Assembly: GCF_051201685.1 (NCBI RefSeq)
Contig: NZ_CP179213.1
Coordinates: forward strand, 124,001 to 188,000
Source: Luminiphilus sp051201685
GTDB lineage: Bacteria > Pseudomonadota > Gammaproteobacteria > Pseudomonadales > Halieaceae
Direction of reading: 5' to 3'
DNA length: 64,000 bases
Shown: in pieces, positions 1 through 9,018 of the stretch
How positions within the stretch are numbered: the first letter of the stretch is position 1
Layout of the letters: the number at the start of each line of letters is the position of its first letter
Translations under genes and position numbers: made by a program
The notes under the pieces: generated by a model
The model's database searches: none
Told to the model about the DNA's origin: nothing
What the model saw: the letters and a program-made list of their open reading frames with translations, nothing else

Positions 1-2645
1 AAAATAATGAGTGGATCGCGGAAGCTGTTGAACTGAATAGCTAAAACGAAAAATACCAGTGCCATGGCCGCTAATAGAACACCCAATAGCGTGTTGCCTT
101 CACTGCGCAGCTCTCTTGATTCGCCGGTGTAGTCGAGAATGTAGTTGCTCGGTAATATTTCTGCAGCTTTCTTCTCGATAAAGCTGAGGCCCTGTTCTTT
201 GGTGGTTCCAGGAATCACGCCACCAAAAATTTTGAAGGCATTTTTTTGCTGGAAGCGCGTTAACGCTCTCGGCGAGGTCGTGCGCTCCAAGGTCGCGATA
301 GCACCGAGAGGAATAAGCTCTCCCGTTAACGTGCGAATGGGAAAGTCTAAAATGGCATCTGGAGAATCTCGCTCTGACTGGGCAACTTTGGGTATGACAC
401 GATAGGCTCTGCCGCGGTCATCGTATCGGGTAATGTAGGCCTCTGAATTCAGCAGTCCAACTTGCCGTGCAACATCATCAAGACTCATATTTAGATCGGC
501 TAGCCGCTGCTTGTTGAAGTTTATGCGAGCTTCAACCAGATCGACCCGTAGATCGGTATCTGCGAATAAAAACAGCCCTGACTCTTTGGCAGCACGCACC
601 AAAGCCTGAGCATAGGGCAGCATGGTCTGGGCATCATCTGAACTGGCAATAGCCACCTCAACATCAAATTGTCCTGGTGAGGGTAGATCTGAATCAGCGA
701 CCGGGAAAACACTGAGAGAGGGGATTTCCTGAAGCGCGCCATACATGGAAAAAAGCATGTCTTGAATCGATTGGCTGCGGTCCCCAGGATCCGTGAAATC
801 CTGACCGCCATAACTGGCTGAAGGCATGATCATTTGCCAGATTTCGGTTGCTCCTTCAAAGGAGCCCATGGTCTTTACCGCCTGATTCATACCCTGATAT
901 GTATCTTCAATGGCGGCTTCCGGTGCGGCGTCTGCAATGACCGTGACGCCGCTTTGGTCCTCCACGGGTGCGAGCTCCTTGAGTGACAGGAGGTAAAGCG
1001 GCCCAGTGAGAAGGCTAAAAAAAATGCCCGTGAAAATTAGCTGCCAGCGGAAGCGAATTGAAAAATCGACGATGCGTGCGTAGCGGTTGGCAGTGATATC
1101 AAAACGACGATTAACCCAACGTGTCGTTCTTGTTTCTTCGCCGTGAGAGGGGCAGACCCAGGCGCTCATAATTGGAGAGAGCGTGAGTGCCACCAGGCCT
1201 GAAATTAAAACTGCGATGGCTAGGGTGAAAGCAAACTCTTTAAAAAGAACACCGGTAAGACCGCTGAGAAGACCGATGGGCGCATATACCACCGCGAGTG
1301 TCAGGGTCATCGCAATAATGGGCGCTAGCAAGCGGCGTGAAGAACGCAATGCTGCCTCACGACGTGTCATGCCTTGCCTAAGATTGCGTGCCACATTCTC
1401 AACGACAACAATCGCATCGTCGACCACAAGCCCCACCGATAAAACGATGGCGAGTATGGTGAGCAAATTGAGTGAGAACCCCATGAGCGACATGGCGGCC
1501 ATTGCCCCAAGCAATGAGATAGGAATGGTCAGCAGTGGGACGATTGCTGTGCGCAGTGACCCCATGAGCGCGACAACGACAAACCCGACAAGGAAGATTG
1601 TTTCCCCGAGGGTGATAAAAATTTCTTTTAACGAGGTTCTCATGTACCGCGTGACGTCGAAGGCGATAAAGAATTCGAGATCCTCCCGAAGAGTTTCGTT
1701 AATGGCATCGACCTCGGCGTATAACGCATCGGCGACAGCAATTTCATTAGCGCCCGGTGCGGGATAAATGCCGATGAAAACAACATCGAGCATCGTGTGG
1801 CGCGAAAGCTGAGTTTGTTCCTCTGACCCTGCAATGACCTGAGCGATATCCCCAAGGCGAATATCTACATTTCCGTCTGCCCGAAGCAAAATATTGGCGA
1901 AGTCCTCGGGAGTTTTGGCTTCTGTGTTGGTCACTAGGTTTATGCGCTGTACGCTATTTTGAGAGCGTCCCAAGGTGCTAATGACGTTATTTTGGCGCAA
2001 CGCATTTTGGATGTCGCCGGTGCTTACATCTAAGGCTGCCATCCTTGCGGTATCGACCCAAATGCGCATAGCGGGTCGGATGCCCGAGTTGATCGCATTC
2101 TGAACATTGGGTAGTGACGTCAGTCGAGGCAATACATCGCGTTGCATGAGGTCGGTAATGCTTGAGCTAGTTTCCCCCTCAGGTATCGACATCGCTAGAT
2201 AAAAACTCGCATAGGGGCTGTCAGCCCGGACGATTTCTATGGCGGGATCTTCAGCGCCCTCGGGCAGTTCGAACCGGATTTGGCTGAGTCGCGTGTTGAG
2301 CTCTGCCAGCGCGTCAGTGCTGTCTTCGTTGAGTTTTAGCCAAACTTTAACCAGGCTGCGGCCCGCTGTTGTTGTCGATTCAACATAGTTAACGCCAGGG
2401 ATGCTGGAGGCCACTCGTTCAATCGGTTCAGTGATAAATCCACGGACTGTTTCAGCACTGGAGCCCGAGTAAAACGTATTAATTTCTAGGGAGGCGCTCT
2501 CAATAACCGGGTACTGAATCACAGGTAACGTCGTGGCAGCCCGGACCCCTATTAGAAGCATTGCCAAAGACAGCACAACAGACACTACGGGCCTGCGAAC
2601 GAAAATATCGGTCCACCGTGCTCTGCTTTCTGGGTGCTCAGTCAT
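1..2645 (-). CDS. RND efflux pump inner-membrane subunit (partial, 3' end outside window)
   Basis: This is the proton-driven inner-membrane subunit of a tripartite RND efflux system of the HAE1 (AcrB/MexF) kind, which exports drugs or other amphiphiles. About 881 codons are readable from the ATG at 2645, without a stop before the window edge. Family members run near 1,030 residues, so roughly the last 150 are missing. The translation opens with a short cytosolic segment and the usual first helix, then a large periplasmic porter loop. The fourth-helix motif VGLVVDDAIVVVENV carries the two Asp residues of the proton relay. The start codon overlaps the stop of the upstream membrane fusion gene by four bases (ATGA), so the two are translationally coupled. 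No outer-membrane TolC-like gene is seen in the window. The substrate cannot be told from sequence. Confidence 0.95.
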   Translation of the reverse strand, partial: MTEHPESRARWTDIFVRRPVVSVVLSLAMLLIGVRAATTLPVIQYPVIESASLEINTFYSGSSAETVRGFITEPIERVASSIPGVNYVESTTTAGRSLVKVWLKLNEDSTDALAELNTRLSQIRFELPEGAEDPAIEIVRADSPYASFYLAMSIPEGETSSSITDLMQRDVLPRLTSLPNVQNAINSGIRPAMRIWVDTARMAALDVSTGDIQNALRQNNVISTLGRSQNSVQRINLVTNTEAKTPEDFANILLRADGNVDIRLGDIAQVIAGSEEQTQLSRHTMLDVVFIGIYPAPGANEIAVADALYAEVDAINETLREDLEFFIAFDVTRYMRTSLKEIFITLGETIFLVGFVVVALMGSLRTAIVPLLTIPISLLGAMAAMSLMGFSLNLLTILAIVLSVGLVVDDAIVVVENVARNLRQGMTRREAALRSSRRLLAPIIAMTLTLAVVYAPIGLLSGLTGVLFKEFAFTLAIAVLISGLVALTLSPIMSAWVCPSHGEETRTTRWVNRRFDITANRYARIVDFSIRFRWQLIFTGIFFSLLTGPLYLLSLKELAPVEDQSGVTVIADAAPEAAIEDTYQGMNQAVKTMGSFEGATEIWQMIMPSASYGGQDFTDPGDRSQSIQDMLFSMYGALQEIPSLSVFPVADSDLPSPGQFDVEVAIASSDDAQTMLPYAQALVRAAKESGLFLFADTDLRVDLVEARINFNKQRLADLNMSLDDVARQVGLLNSEAYITRYDDRGRAYRVIPKVAQSERDSPDAILDFPIRTLTGELIPLGAIATLERTTSPRALTRFQQKNAFKIFGGVIPGTTKEQGLSFIEKKAAEILPSNYILDYTGESRELRSEGNTLLGVLLAAMALVFFVLAIQFNSFRDPLII

Positions 2646-3730
2646 TGGCCAGTGCTCACACTGGCCAATTTAGCGAGGCTGCCATCACTTAGCTTAAAGG
2701 CACCTTTGACGGCAATTTGATCGCCTATCTGCAGATCACCCTGAGCCATGACGGTGCCGCGTCGCTCACCGATAACGGTGATACGCCGGAGTTGAGCTTC
2801 GAGGGGAACATAGGCGTCGGGTTCACCCGCCGTTAAAACGAAAACGTGAGGCCCCTCGGTATCCCAGCGCACCGCGGGCGCAGGCAATGTAAAAACAACT
2901 TCAGGTTGCCGGGTTCTGACTTCTATCAGTACGAGTTCGCCGTGGCGAAGTTGTGCGTTGACGACTTCGGCCCGCACATCAAAGGCGCGTAGCCCGGTGC
3001 TTAATGCATCTGCGACGGCAGTGATTTTGGCTTCGCCAATCATTTCTTTATCTAAGGACAGCAATCTGACGGTATCGCCTACCGCGACTCGAGCAACGCC
3101 CTGAGGTATTTTGAAGTCGATCCAGCGTGTCTCACCCATACCGTTCAGTGTCGTGAGCCGGTCTCCAGCCTGCATGAGATCCCCCAAAGACTGGGTGTAG
3201 ATGCCGAGTTTCCCGGCAAAGGGTGCGCGCATGGAGAGCCGACTGATTTGGGCCTCGGTTGCCGCTATCTGTGCTTTGAGACTCAAGTCACGGGCTTCTA
3301 GGGTATCGAGTTGGTCTTGTGAGGCCATCCCTTCATTTCTGAGTTGCCGGGTGCGCTTCAGCTGTAGCTTCACAAGATTGAGGTCTGCGCTCAAAGCTTC
3401 CTGCTGTGCTCGCAGGTCCTCATCAAATAGCTGCACAATCACGTCGTCTTTCGCAACAATCGCACCGGCGGGCGCGCCCAGTGTGACAATGCGTCCAGTA
3501 GCCTCTGCGGTTAGTTCGACGAATTCTGGGGCCCTCACTGTACCGGTAAGGCGCCGGACTGCAGTCCACTCTTGCTGTTGTGCTGAGGTAGAAGTCACCA
3601 CGGAATAAGGCGGCGGAAAGCTGGCGGCCATGGCCATAGCGTTGGTGACTTGCCGATACTTGAAGCCAGCGAGACCGCCGGTGACCAAAAGGCAAACAAG
3701 CAAAGTAATGAGCCACGAAATTATGCGCAT
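2642..3730 (-). CDS. RND efflux periplasmic adaptor (membrane fusion protein)
   Basis: This is the periplasmic adaptor that joins the RND pump to an outer-membrane channel. Its 362 residues begin with a membrane anchor (about residues 4-22) without a lipobox. A lipoyl-like half motif follows near residues 75-105. An alpha-helical hairpin rich in Glu, Gln and Leu lies at about 105-165, then the second lipoyl half and beta-barrel domains. It is the first gene of the pump operon visible here and its stop overlaps the pump start. No regulator gene sits beside it, so control is unknown. The family (AcrA/MexE-like) is clear; the subgroup is not. Confidence 0.9.
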   Translation of the reverse strand: MRIISWLITLLVCLLVTGGLAGFKYRQVTNAMAMAASFPPPYSVVTSTSAQQQEWTAVRRLTGTVRAPEFVELTAEATGRIVTLGAPAGAIVAKDDVIVQLFDEDLRAQQEALSADLNLVKLQLKRTRQLRNEGMASQDQLDTLEARDLSLKAQIAATEAQISRLSMRAPFAGKLGIYTQSLGDLMQAGDRLTTLNGMGETRWIDFKIPQGVARVAVGDTVRLLSLDKEMIGEAKITAVADALSTGLRAFDVRAEVVNAQLRHGELVLIEVRTRQPEVVFTLPAPAVRWDTEGPHVFVLTAGEPDAYVPLEAQLRRITVIGERRGTVMAQGDLQIGDQIAVKGAFKLSDGSLAKLASVSTGQ

Positions 3731-3799
3731 GGGTAGATCCGAAGTTGAGCTGTCAGGTAAAAGTCACTCATAAAAGTGTTGGGTGCTGCTGACTGAAGT

Positions 3800-4075
3800 T
3801 CAGTCGTCTTGTTGGGGTACGAATCCCTCGGCACGATCGTAGTTTTCGCCTGAGAGATACTTGTCCATTTGGTCTTGCAGGTACTTACGCGCTTCAGGGT
3901 CCATCAGGCTCAATTGTTTTTCGTTGATCAGCATCGTTTGTTCGGCTTGCCATGCTTGCCAAGCTTTTTTTGACACTTCCTCGAAAATTTTCTGTCCTTT
4001 GGGGCCCGGCAGTGGCGGCCGCTCAAGGCCCTCCAATTCCTCGCCAAAATGTTTGCAAAAAACCATTCTCGCCAT
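3800..4075 (-). CDS. yggX: Fe(2+)-trafficking protein YggX
   Basis: YggX is a small cytosolic protein linked to iron handling and protection of Fe-S clusters from oxidative damage. The 91 residues are the usual family length. The N-terminus MARMVFCKHFGEELEGL carries the conserved Cys7, and the acidic, Trp-rich helical body (KAWQAWQAEQTMLINEKQL) is typical. It lies 29 bases downstream of mutY on the same strand. The mutY-yggX pairing is widespread in gammaproteobacteria and makes sense because MutY itself carries a 4Fe-4S cluster. Confidence 0.96.
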   Translation of the reverse strand: MARMVFCKHFGEELEGLERPPLPGPKGQKIFEEVSKKAWQAWQAEQTMLINEKQLSLMDPEARKYLQDQMDKYLSGENYDRAEGFVPQQDD

Positions 4076-4104
4076 GGTGGGGCTCCCTAAGTGCTTAATA
4101 TTAG

Positions 4105-5175
4105 TTATGAGTGGGGTTTCTGATGCAGTATCAAAGTACTTAAAACTTGGGTGACTGGGGCCGGTAAACCAATATTGTTTGGCGCCCGCGGATCAATCCA
4201 CTGAGTGCAGTTTACCTCAGCCACTCCTTCGGGTGCGCGGTTAATCTTGAGCAGGATGGGGCGTATGGTTAGCCGGTAGTGACTGAAGCTGTGTTTGATG
4301 GGGTCAAGGTTTATGCCTGCATCCCCAGCTAGGGTTCTCAAGATAGCAAGGTTGGCCGGTAACTCGTCGCTGCTGTGAGTTTCGGGAAAACACCACAGCC
4401 CTCCCCAGATACCTTGTTGGGGTCTCTTTTCCATTAGCACAGAGCCATCTGGCTGTTGAAAGATGACAAAGTAAGTTTCACGTTCAGGTAAGGTTTTCCG
4501 AGGTTTCTTCCCGGGGAAATGTCCTTGTTCAGAACGACTGCGTGCCTGGCAGGTATCGGTGAGGGGGCAGTCTTGGCACCGAGGTGTACCGCGAGTGCAT
4601 AACGTTGCGCCTAAATCCATAATCCCCTGAGTGTAGTCCGCCACACGTTCGGTGGGGGTGTATTCTTCGGCGAGCGCCCAAAGCTTATTCAGCGTTTTTG
4701 TGCTGCCCGGCCACCCCGATACAACATTGTGTCTTGCCAATACCCGTTTGACGTTGCCATCGAGGATCGGTGCTCGAATGCCCATGGCAAGACTGAGTAT
4801 CGCTCCAGCTGTCGATCGCCCAACTCCAGGAAGTTTGAGTAAGCCCTCTAGGTCCTGAGGGAATTGTCCCTGAAAATCGCTGACGACAAGTTTGGCTGCG
4901 CGGTGCAGGTTGCGCGCTCTGGCGTAGTACCCTAACCCTGTCCACAGGTGTAACACGTCATCCTCGGGGGCTTCTGCAAGATCCTCCACTGACGGGAACC
5001 GTACAAGAAACCTTTCGAAGTAGGGAATAACGGTTTGCACTTGGGTTTGTTGCAGCATGATTTCTGACAGCCACACCCGATAGGCGGTTTTAGAGGCCTG
5101 CCAGGGCAAATCATGGCGCCCGTGAAGGTCAAACCAGTTTAGAAGTCTTGAGGAAAAAGAGGTCATGGTTGGCAT
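4105..5175 (-). CDS. mutY: A/G-specific adenine DNA glycosylase MutY
   Basis: MutY removes adenine mispaired with 8-oxoguanine in base-excision repair. The 356-residue protein has the N-terminal helix-hairpin-helix glycosylase domain (motif LPGVGRSTAGAILSLA). The Fe-S ligand pattern follows as C-x6-C-x2-C-x5-C in CTRGTPRCQDCPLTDTC. The C-terminal NUDIX-like domain, which reads 8-oxoguanine, begins near residue 230. Two in-frame ATGs compete for the start, at 5175 and 5166; neither has a clearly better ribosome site. The gene faces away from hisB, with about 130 bases between the two starts, and is followed by yggX. Confidence 0.97.
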   Translation of the reverse strand: MPTMTSFSSRLLNWFDLHGRHDLPWQASKTAYRVWLSEIMLQQTQVQTVIPYFERFLVRFPSVEDLAEAPEDDVLHLWTGLGYYARARNLHRAAKLVVSDFQGQFPQDLEGLLKLPGVGRSTAGAILSLAMGIRAPILDGNVKRVLARHNVVSGWPGSTKTLNKLWALAEEYTPTERVADYTQGIMDLGATLCTRGTPRCQDCPLTDTCQARSRSEQGHFPGKKPRKTLPERETYFVIFQQPDGSVLMEKRPQQGIWGGLWCFPETHSSDELPANLAILRTLAGDAGINLDPIKHSFSHYRLTIRPILLKINRAPEGVAEVNCTQWIDPRAPNNIGLPAPVTQVLSTLILHQKPHS

Positions 5176-5302
5176 CGGCTCACCGTTAAGCTCGGCAATT
5201 GATCACATGTACGGCGAGCGCTTCTCAGATACAATGACCGCCATTGTAGCGCGCCAAACGCGCAACAGCCCAAATGGCATCTATTTCCCAGGAGCACAGG
5301 TC

Positions 5303-5908
5303 ATGGCTACGGTAACGACGCCTCGAAGCGCTAGTGTCGAGCGAACAACCTTGGAGACGAGCATTAGTGTTGATCTCTGCCTCGACGGTTCAGGGCAGGC
5401 GGAATTTGATACTGGCGTTCCCTTTCTCGAGCACATGTTGGATCAGATTGCCCGTCACGGCATGATCGATTTGAAAATCATAGCCAAAGGCGACCTGCAC
5501 ATTGATGGACACCACACGGTGGAGGATATTGGCATTACCCTTGGCCAAGCCTTCTACAAAGCGGTAGGTGAAAAGACGGGTTTAGCGCGCTATGGGCACG
5601 CTTATGTGCCTTTAGATGAGGCACTATCACGGGTCGTAGTCGATTTTTCGGGGCGCCCGGGGCTTGTCTGGGAGGTCCCTTTCACTCGGGGCATGATCGG
5701 GTCTTTTGACGTCGATCTCTTTGTGGAATTCTTTCAGGGCTTCGTCAACCACGCCTTGGTGACTTTGCACGTTGATAATTTAAAGGGCCACAACGCGCAC
5801 CACCAAGCTGAAACGGTGTTTAAGGCCTTCGGCCGTGCAGTGCGTATGGCGCTTACCGCCGATCCGGCGATGGCGGGTATCACGCCTTCCACAAAAGGTA
5901 CGCTCTGA
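5303..5908 (+). CDS. hisB: Imidazoleglycerol-phosphate dehydratase HisB
   Basis: HisB converts imidazole-glycerol phosphate to imidazole-acetol phosphate, the sixth step of histidine synthesis. The frame is open from 5165, but the start is placed at the ATG at 5303, which has GGAG eight bases upstream and gives the normal 201-residue monofunctional enzyme. The paired metal-binding motifs are present: FLEHMLDQIARHG and DGHHTVEDI in the first repeat, then FFQGFVNHA and GHNAHHQAETVFKA in the second. There is no fused phosphatase domain as in enteric HisB. It heads the hisBHAF operon, four bases before hisH. Confidence 0.97.
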   Translation: MATVTTPRSASVERTTLETSISVDLCLDGSGQAEFDTGVPFLEHMLDQIARHGMIDLKIIAKGDLHIDGHHTVEDIGITLGQAFYKAVGEKTGLARYGHAYVPLDEALSRVVVDFSGRPGLVWEVPFTRGMIGSFDVDLFVEFFQGFVNHALVTLHVDNLKGHNAHHQAETVFKAFGRAVRMALTADPAMAGITPSTKGTL

Positions 5909-5912
5909 CGCC

Positions 5913-6566
5913 GTGACAAGTTATGTCGCTGTTATCGATTACGGAATGGGTAACTTGCATTCGGTTGCCTCTGCATTGGAGCATGCGGGAGCCCCCCGCG
6001 TTGTGGTCAGTCATGATCCCGACGTCATTGCTGGGGCCGAGCGCGTTGTTTTTCCGGGTGTCGGCGCTATTCAGGACTGCATGGCTGAAATTAAACGCTT
6101 GGGCTGCGACCGATTATTGAAGGCGGCGCTGGCGTCAGCGCATCAACCGGTTTTGGCGATTTGTGTTGGCATGCAAGCGTTGCTCGATCACTCGGAGGAG
6201 AATGGTGGTGTAGACACACTGGGCGTTATTCCGGGCCGAGTTAATTTCTTTGGCGCAGGTCTGCAGGATGAGCAGGGCCAGCGTCTAAAAGTACCTCACA
6301 TGGGTTGGAATGAAGTGGTGCAAACCAAGCCTCACCCACTGTGGGCGGGCATAGAAGATGGAGCGCGCTTTTATTTTGTGCACAGTTATTGGGTTGAACC
6401 TCGCGACCCCTCGATAATGGTAGGCAGTTTCGACTATGGTGTGACGGGTTGCGCAGCCTTGGCTAGAGACAACCTCTTTGCCGTGCAGTTTCACCCTGAA
6501 AAAAGCCACTTGGCGGGGCTGCAGCTGCTCTCAAACTTTCTGACATGGGACGGAACATGCTCGTAA
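5913..6566 (+). CDS. hisH: Imidazole glycerol phosphate synthase, glutaminase subunit HisH
   Basis: HisH hydrolyses glutamine and passes ammonia to HisF. The start is a GTG at 5913, giving 217 residues that open VTSYVAVIDYGMGN, the conserved beginning of the family. The class I amidotransferase nucleophile is Cys84 in LAICVGMQAL, and the His-Glu pair is in QFHPEKS near the C-terminus. An upstream extension of the frame overlaps hisB and has no family similarity, so it is left out. The last ten bases overlap hisA, implying coupled translation. Confidence 0.96.
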   Translation: MTSYVAVIDYGMGNLHSVASALEHAGAPRVVVSHDPDVIAGAERVVFPGVGAIQDCMAEIKRLGCDRLLKAALASAHQPVLAICVGMQALLDHSEENGGVDTLGVIPGRVNFFGAGLQDEQGQRLKVPHMGWNEVVQTKPHPLWAGIEDGARFYFVHSYWVEPRDPSIMVGSFDYGVTGCAALARDNLFAVQFHPEKSHLAGLQLLSNFLTWDGTCS

Positions 6567-7300
6567 TACCGGCTATAGACCTCAAAGATGGACAGTGTGT
6601 GCGCCTGCGCAAAGGCCTCATGGAGCAAAGCACGGTATTTTCTGATGACCCTGCGGGCATGGCCAAAATTTGGCGCGACAAAGGTGCGCAGCGACTGCAT
6701 CTTGTTGATTTAAACGGCGCGTTTGAGGGGACGCCTGTCAATGATGACGCCGTTGTTGAGATTCTTGCCACTACGGGGGATATGCCGGTTCAAATCGGGG
6801 GCGGTATCCGTGACCTCGGGACAATCGAGCGTTATCTGGCTCTGGGCGTTGAGTCGATCATTATTGGCACTGCTGCTCTCAAAGACTCTGCCTTGGTTCG
6901 GGTTGCGTGCCGAGAATACCCCGGGCGGATAATGGTGGGTATTGATGCGAGAAATGGCTGGGTAGCGACCAATGGTTGGGCGGAAGTGTCCGATATTCAG
7001 GCCACAGAGCTTGCCAAGCGCTTTGAGCAGGCGGGTGTCAGCGCGATTATTTATACCGACATTGATCGAGATGGAATGATGCAAGGTGTCAATGTTGTGG
7101 CCACGTTAGAGATGGCCAAAGCCTCCTCTATTCCAGTTATTGCCTCTGGGGGGATTTCCCACCTCGACGATATCCGAATGCTTGCCCAATATGGGCGCCA
7201 GGGCATCATGGGGGCAATAACCGGGCGGGCTATTTATGAGGGAACTCTGGATCTGGAAGAAGCACAGGCTTGTGTTGCTGCAATGCAGAGCGTTGATTAA
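6557..7300 (+). CDS. hisA: ProFAR isomerase HisA
   Basis: HisA is the (beta-alpha)8-barrel isomerase that turns ProFAR into PRFAR, the substrate of HisF. The ATG at 6557 is chosen because the protein then opens MLVIPAIDLKDGQCVRL, the usual start, with catalytic Asp8; a GGGACGG ribosome site lies just upstream. The 247 residues include the phosphate-binding loops QIGGGIRD and ASGGISHLDD and the second acid in YTDIDRDGMM. It overlaps hisH by ten bases and hisF by one. Confidence 0.97.
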   Translation: MLVIPAIDLKDGQCVRLRKGLMEQSTVFSDDPAGMAKIWRDKGAQRLHLVDLNGAFEGTPVNDDAVVEILATTGDMPVQIGGGIRDLGTIERYLALGVESIIIGTAALKDSALVRVACREYPGRIMVGIDARNGWVATNGWAEVSDIQATELAKRFEQAGVSAIIYTDIDRDGMMQGVNVVATLEMAKASSIPVIASGGISHLDDIRMLAQYGRQGIMGAITGRAIYEGTLDLEEAQACVAAMQSVD

Positions 7301-8073
7301 TGCCTCTAGCGCGTCGCATTATTCCCTGCCTCGATGTTGATCAAGGCAGGGTTGTTAAGGGTGTTAATTTCGTAGGCATTAGGGATGCCGGTGATCCGGT
7401 TGAAATTGCTAGGCGCTACAACGAACAGGGTGCCGATGAGATAACCTTTCTCGATATTACTGCGAGTCACGAGCAGCGCGACACCACGGTACAAACCGTT
7501 GAGCGTATTGCTCGAGAGGTCTTCATTCCGCTCACTGTTGGGGGGGGTGTACGCGCCCTGAGTGATATTCGGGCGTTGCTCAATGCCGGCGCTGATAAAG
7601 TGAGTATTAATACAGCCGCCATTCATAATCCCGATCTTGTTGAGGCTGCGGCGGCACGGTTTGGTGCGCAGTGCATTGTGGTTGCGATGGACGTAAAGCG
7701 AGTGAGTAGCGATCTAGAGCACCCTCGTTACGAGTTGTTCACCCATGGCGGTCGTGAGCCGACGGGCATTGAGGCAGTAGCTTGGGCGCGAAAAATGGCA
7801 GCCAAGGGTGCGGGGGAAATTTTGCTAACTAGCATGGACCGCGATGGTACGCGTGATGGCTTTGAACTGACCATTACCCGTCAAATCAGCGACGCCGTAG
7901 ATATCCCTCTGATTGCCTCAGGTGGCGTGGGCACGTTGGCCCATTTAGCAGATGGAATCACCGAGGGTGGAGCAGATGCTGTTTTGGCGGCCAGTATTTT
8001 TCACTTCGGAGAGTTTACGATTCCCGAGGCCAAGGATTATCTCGCCGCGCGAGGCATCGAGGTTCGTCGATGA
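7300..8073 (+). CDS. hisF: Imidazole glycerol phosphate synthase, cyclase subunit HisF
   Basis: HisF is the barrel subunit that uses HisH-derived ammonia to make imidazole-glycerol phosphate and AICAR. The 257-residue length is standard. It opens MPLARRIIPCLDVDQGRVVKG, with the catalytic Asp12, and the second acid is in VVAMDVKR. Phosphate loops are TVGGGVRAL and ASGGVGTLAH. Its ATG shares the A of the hisA stop (TAATG). Its last 37 bases overlap, antisense, the end of yibQ on the other strand, so the two transcripts collide there. hisE and hisI lie 36 kb away next to tat. Confidence 0.97.
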   Translation: MPLARRIIPCLDVDQGRVVKGVNFVGIRDAGDPVEIARRYNEQGADEITFLDITASHEQRDTTVQTVERIAREVFIPLTVGGGVRALSDIRALLNAGADKVSINTAAIHNPDLVEAAAARFGAQCIVVAMDVKRVSSDLEHPRYELFTHGGREPTGIEAVAWARKMAAKGAGEILLTSMDRDGTRDGFELTITRQISDAVDIPLIASGGVGTLAHLADGITEGGADAVLAASIFHFGEFTIPEAKDYLAARGIEVRR

Positions 8074-8804
8074 TTCTCGTGACAGCGCGCGATTTGTGAC
8101 GCGCTGACAACGGTCACATCTGCTGGTAATCGCGGCAGTGCTCGACTTAGTGCGGTCAGTGTTGCGGGGTGTGGGTGCCCTATTGCGATGGCATACCCCT
8201 CTACCAATGCCCGACGAACGGCTTCTTTTATTTGACGTTCCACCGCCGCCAGTTCTGGTTTGTTGTCAAGAAATACGGTTCTGGAGGCGCTGGGAACACC
8301 TTGGGCTTTGGCCGCATCTCTAGCGACGGTTTCCGCGGTGGTTCTTGAATCAATGAAGAACATATCCTGAGCTGCTAGTTCTGACATTAGCGCATCCATC
8401 GCGCGACGATTGGTGGTCAGTGCGCTACCCATGTGATTGTTCATTCCGGCAGCGCCGGGTACCGACTGCAGGGCCTCTCTTACCCGCTGACTGATGTCTG
8501 CAACTGGTAGCTGTCTGTCCAAAACAAGAGGGTCTGACACTTGGGTACGTACCGCAGCCATCGGCATATGCAGCATGACCTCTTTGCCGCGTTTTGCTCC
8601 CAGATCCGCGACTTCCATGGCGTAAGGTGTTCCCGGAATGACAGACATTGTTAAGGGAGCGGGTATCGCCGCTGCTACTTGAGCTGTATCGAGGTTGTAG
8701 CCCAGATCGTCAATGATGACTGCAAGATTGCCGTGGCGATGCAGGGGGCAGGTTGCTGCCTCTAGCCACTGACTGGCTAAAGTTCCAAGTAGTAAAACCC
8801 CCAC
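8037..8804 (-). CDS. yibQ: Divergent polysaccharide deacetylase YibQ
   Basis: This belongs to the divergent polysaccharide deacetylase (DUF610/YibQ) family, periplasmic proteins with a NodB-like fold whose substrate is not settled. Motifs include LAVIIDDLGYN near the start of the mature protein, HMPM, MNNHMGSALT and FIDSRTT. A hydrophobic leader ending in EAA supports export. The annotated start is a GTG at 8804 with no ribosome site. An in-frame ATT at 8825 has GGAG eight bases upstream and would add a Lys-containing n-region (ITVKLHL), so a rare ATT start is possible. The 3' end overlaps hisF by 37 bases. In E. coli it follows gpmI-envC; here ctpA and a long gap come between. Confidence 0.85.
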   Translation of the reverse strand: MGVLLLGTLASQWLEAATCPLHRHGNLAVIIDDLGYNLDTAQVAAAIPAPLTMSVIPGTPYAMEVADLGAKRGKEVMLHMPMAAVRTQVSDPLVLDRQLPVADISQRVREALQSVPGAAGMNNHMGSALTTNRRAMDALMSELAAQDMFFIDSRTTAETVARDAAKAQGVPSASRTVFLDNKPELAAVERQIKEAVRRALVEGYAIAIGHPHPATLTALSRALPRLPADVTVVSASQIARCHENHRRTSMPRAAR

Positions 8805-8895
8805 TAAGTGCAGCTTTACTGTAATGGCATCTACTCCATAGCTTGCAGAATGCGTGTGTTATTCCGACGTTTGCCGGGGTTTTGAGCGTTTTGGA

Positions 8896-9018
8896 ACGTC
8901 AATTGACCCCCACATTTAGGGGTTTTATTATCCTAATACCCCAAGATATGCTGCTCATGTTTGGAATGCAACCGCCTCTTGGCGATAAGAACCTGTGTAA
9001 AACCTGTTCAATTGACGT
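8896..9018. repeat. 11-base inverted repeat pair around CAATTG
   Basis: ACGTCAATTGA at 8896-8906 and its exact reverse complement TCAATTGACGT at 9008-9018 stand about 100 bases apart. The left copy is part of the perfect 10-base palindrome GTCAATTGAC (8898-8907). The paired sites look like two half operators or a long stem base. No protein family can be assigned to them from sequence. Confidence 0.6.

Noticed and set aside
1183..1767. Plus-strand open frame of 194 codons
   Set aside because: It is antisense to the RND pump, has Ser/Arg/Thr-rich composition and no motif or ribosome site.
3201..3608. Plus-strand open frame of 135 codons
   Set aside because: It is a shadow of the membrane fusion protein gene on the other strand.
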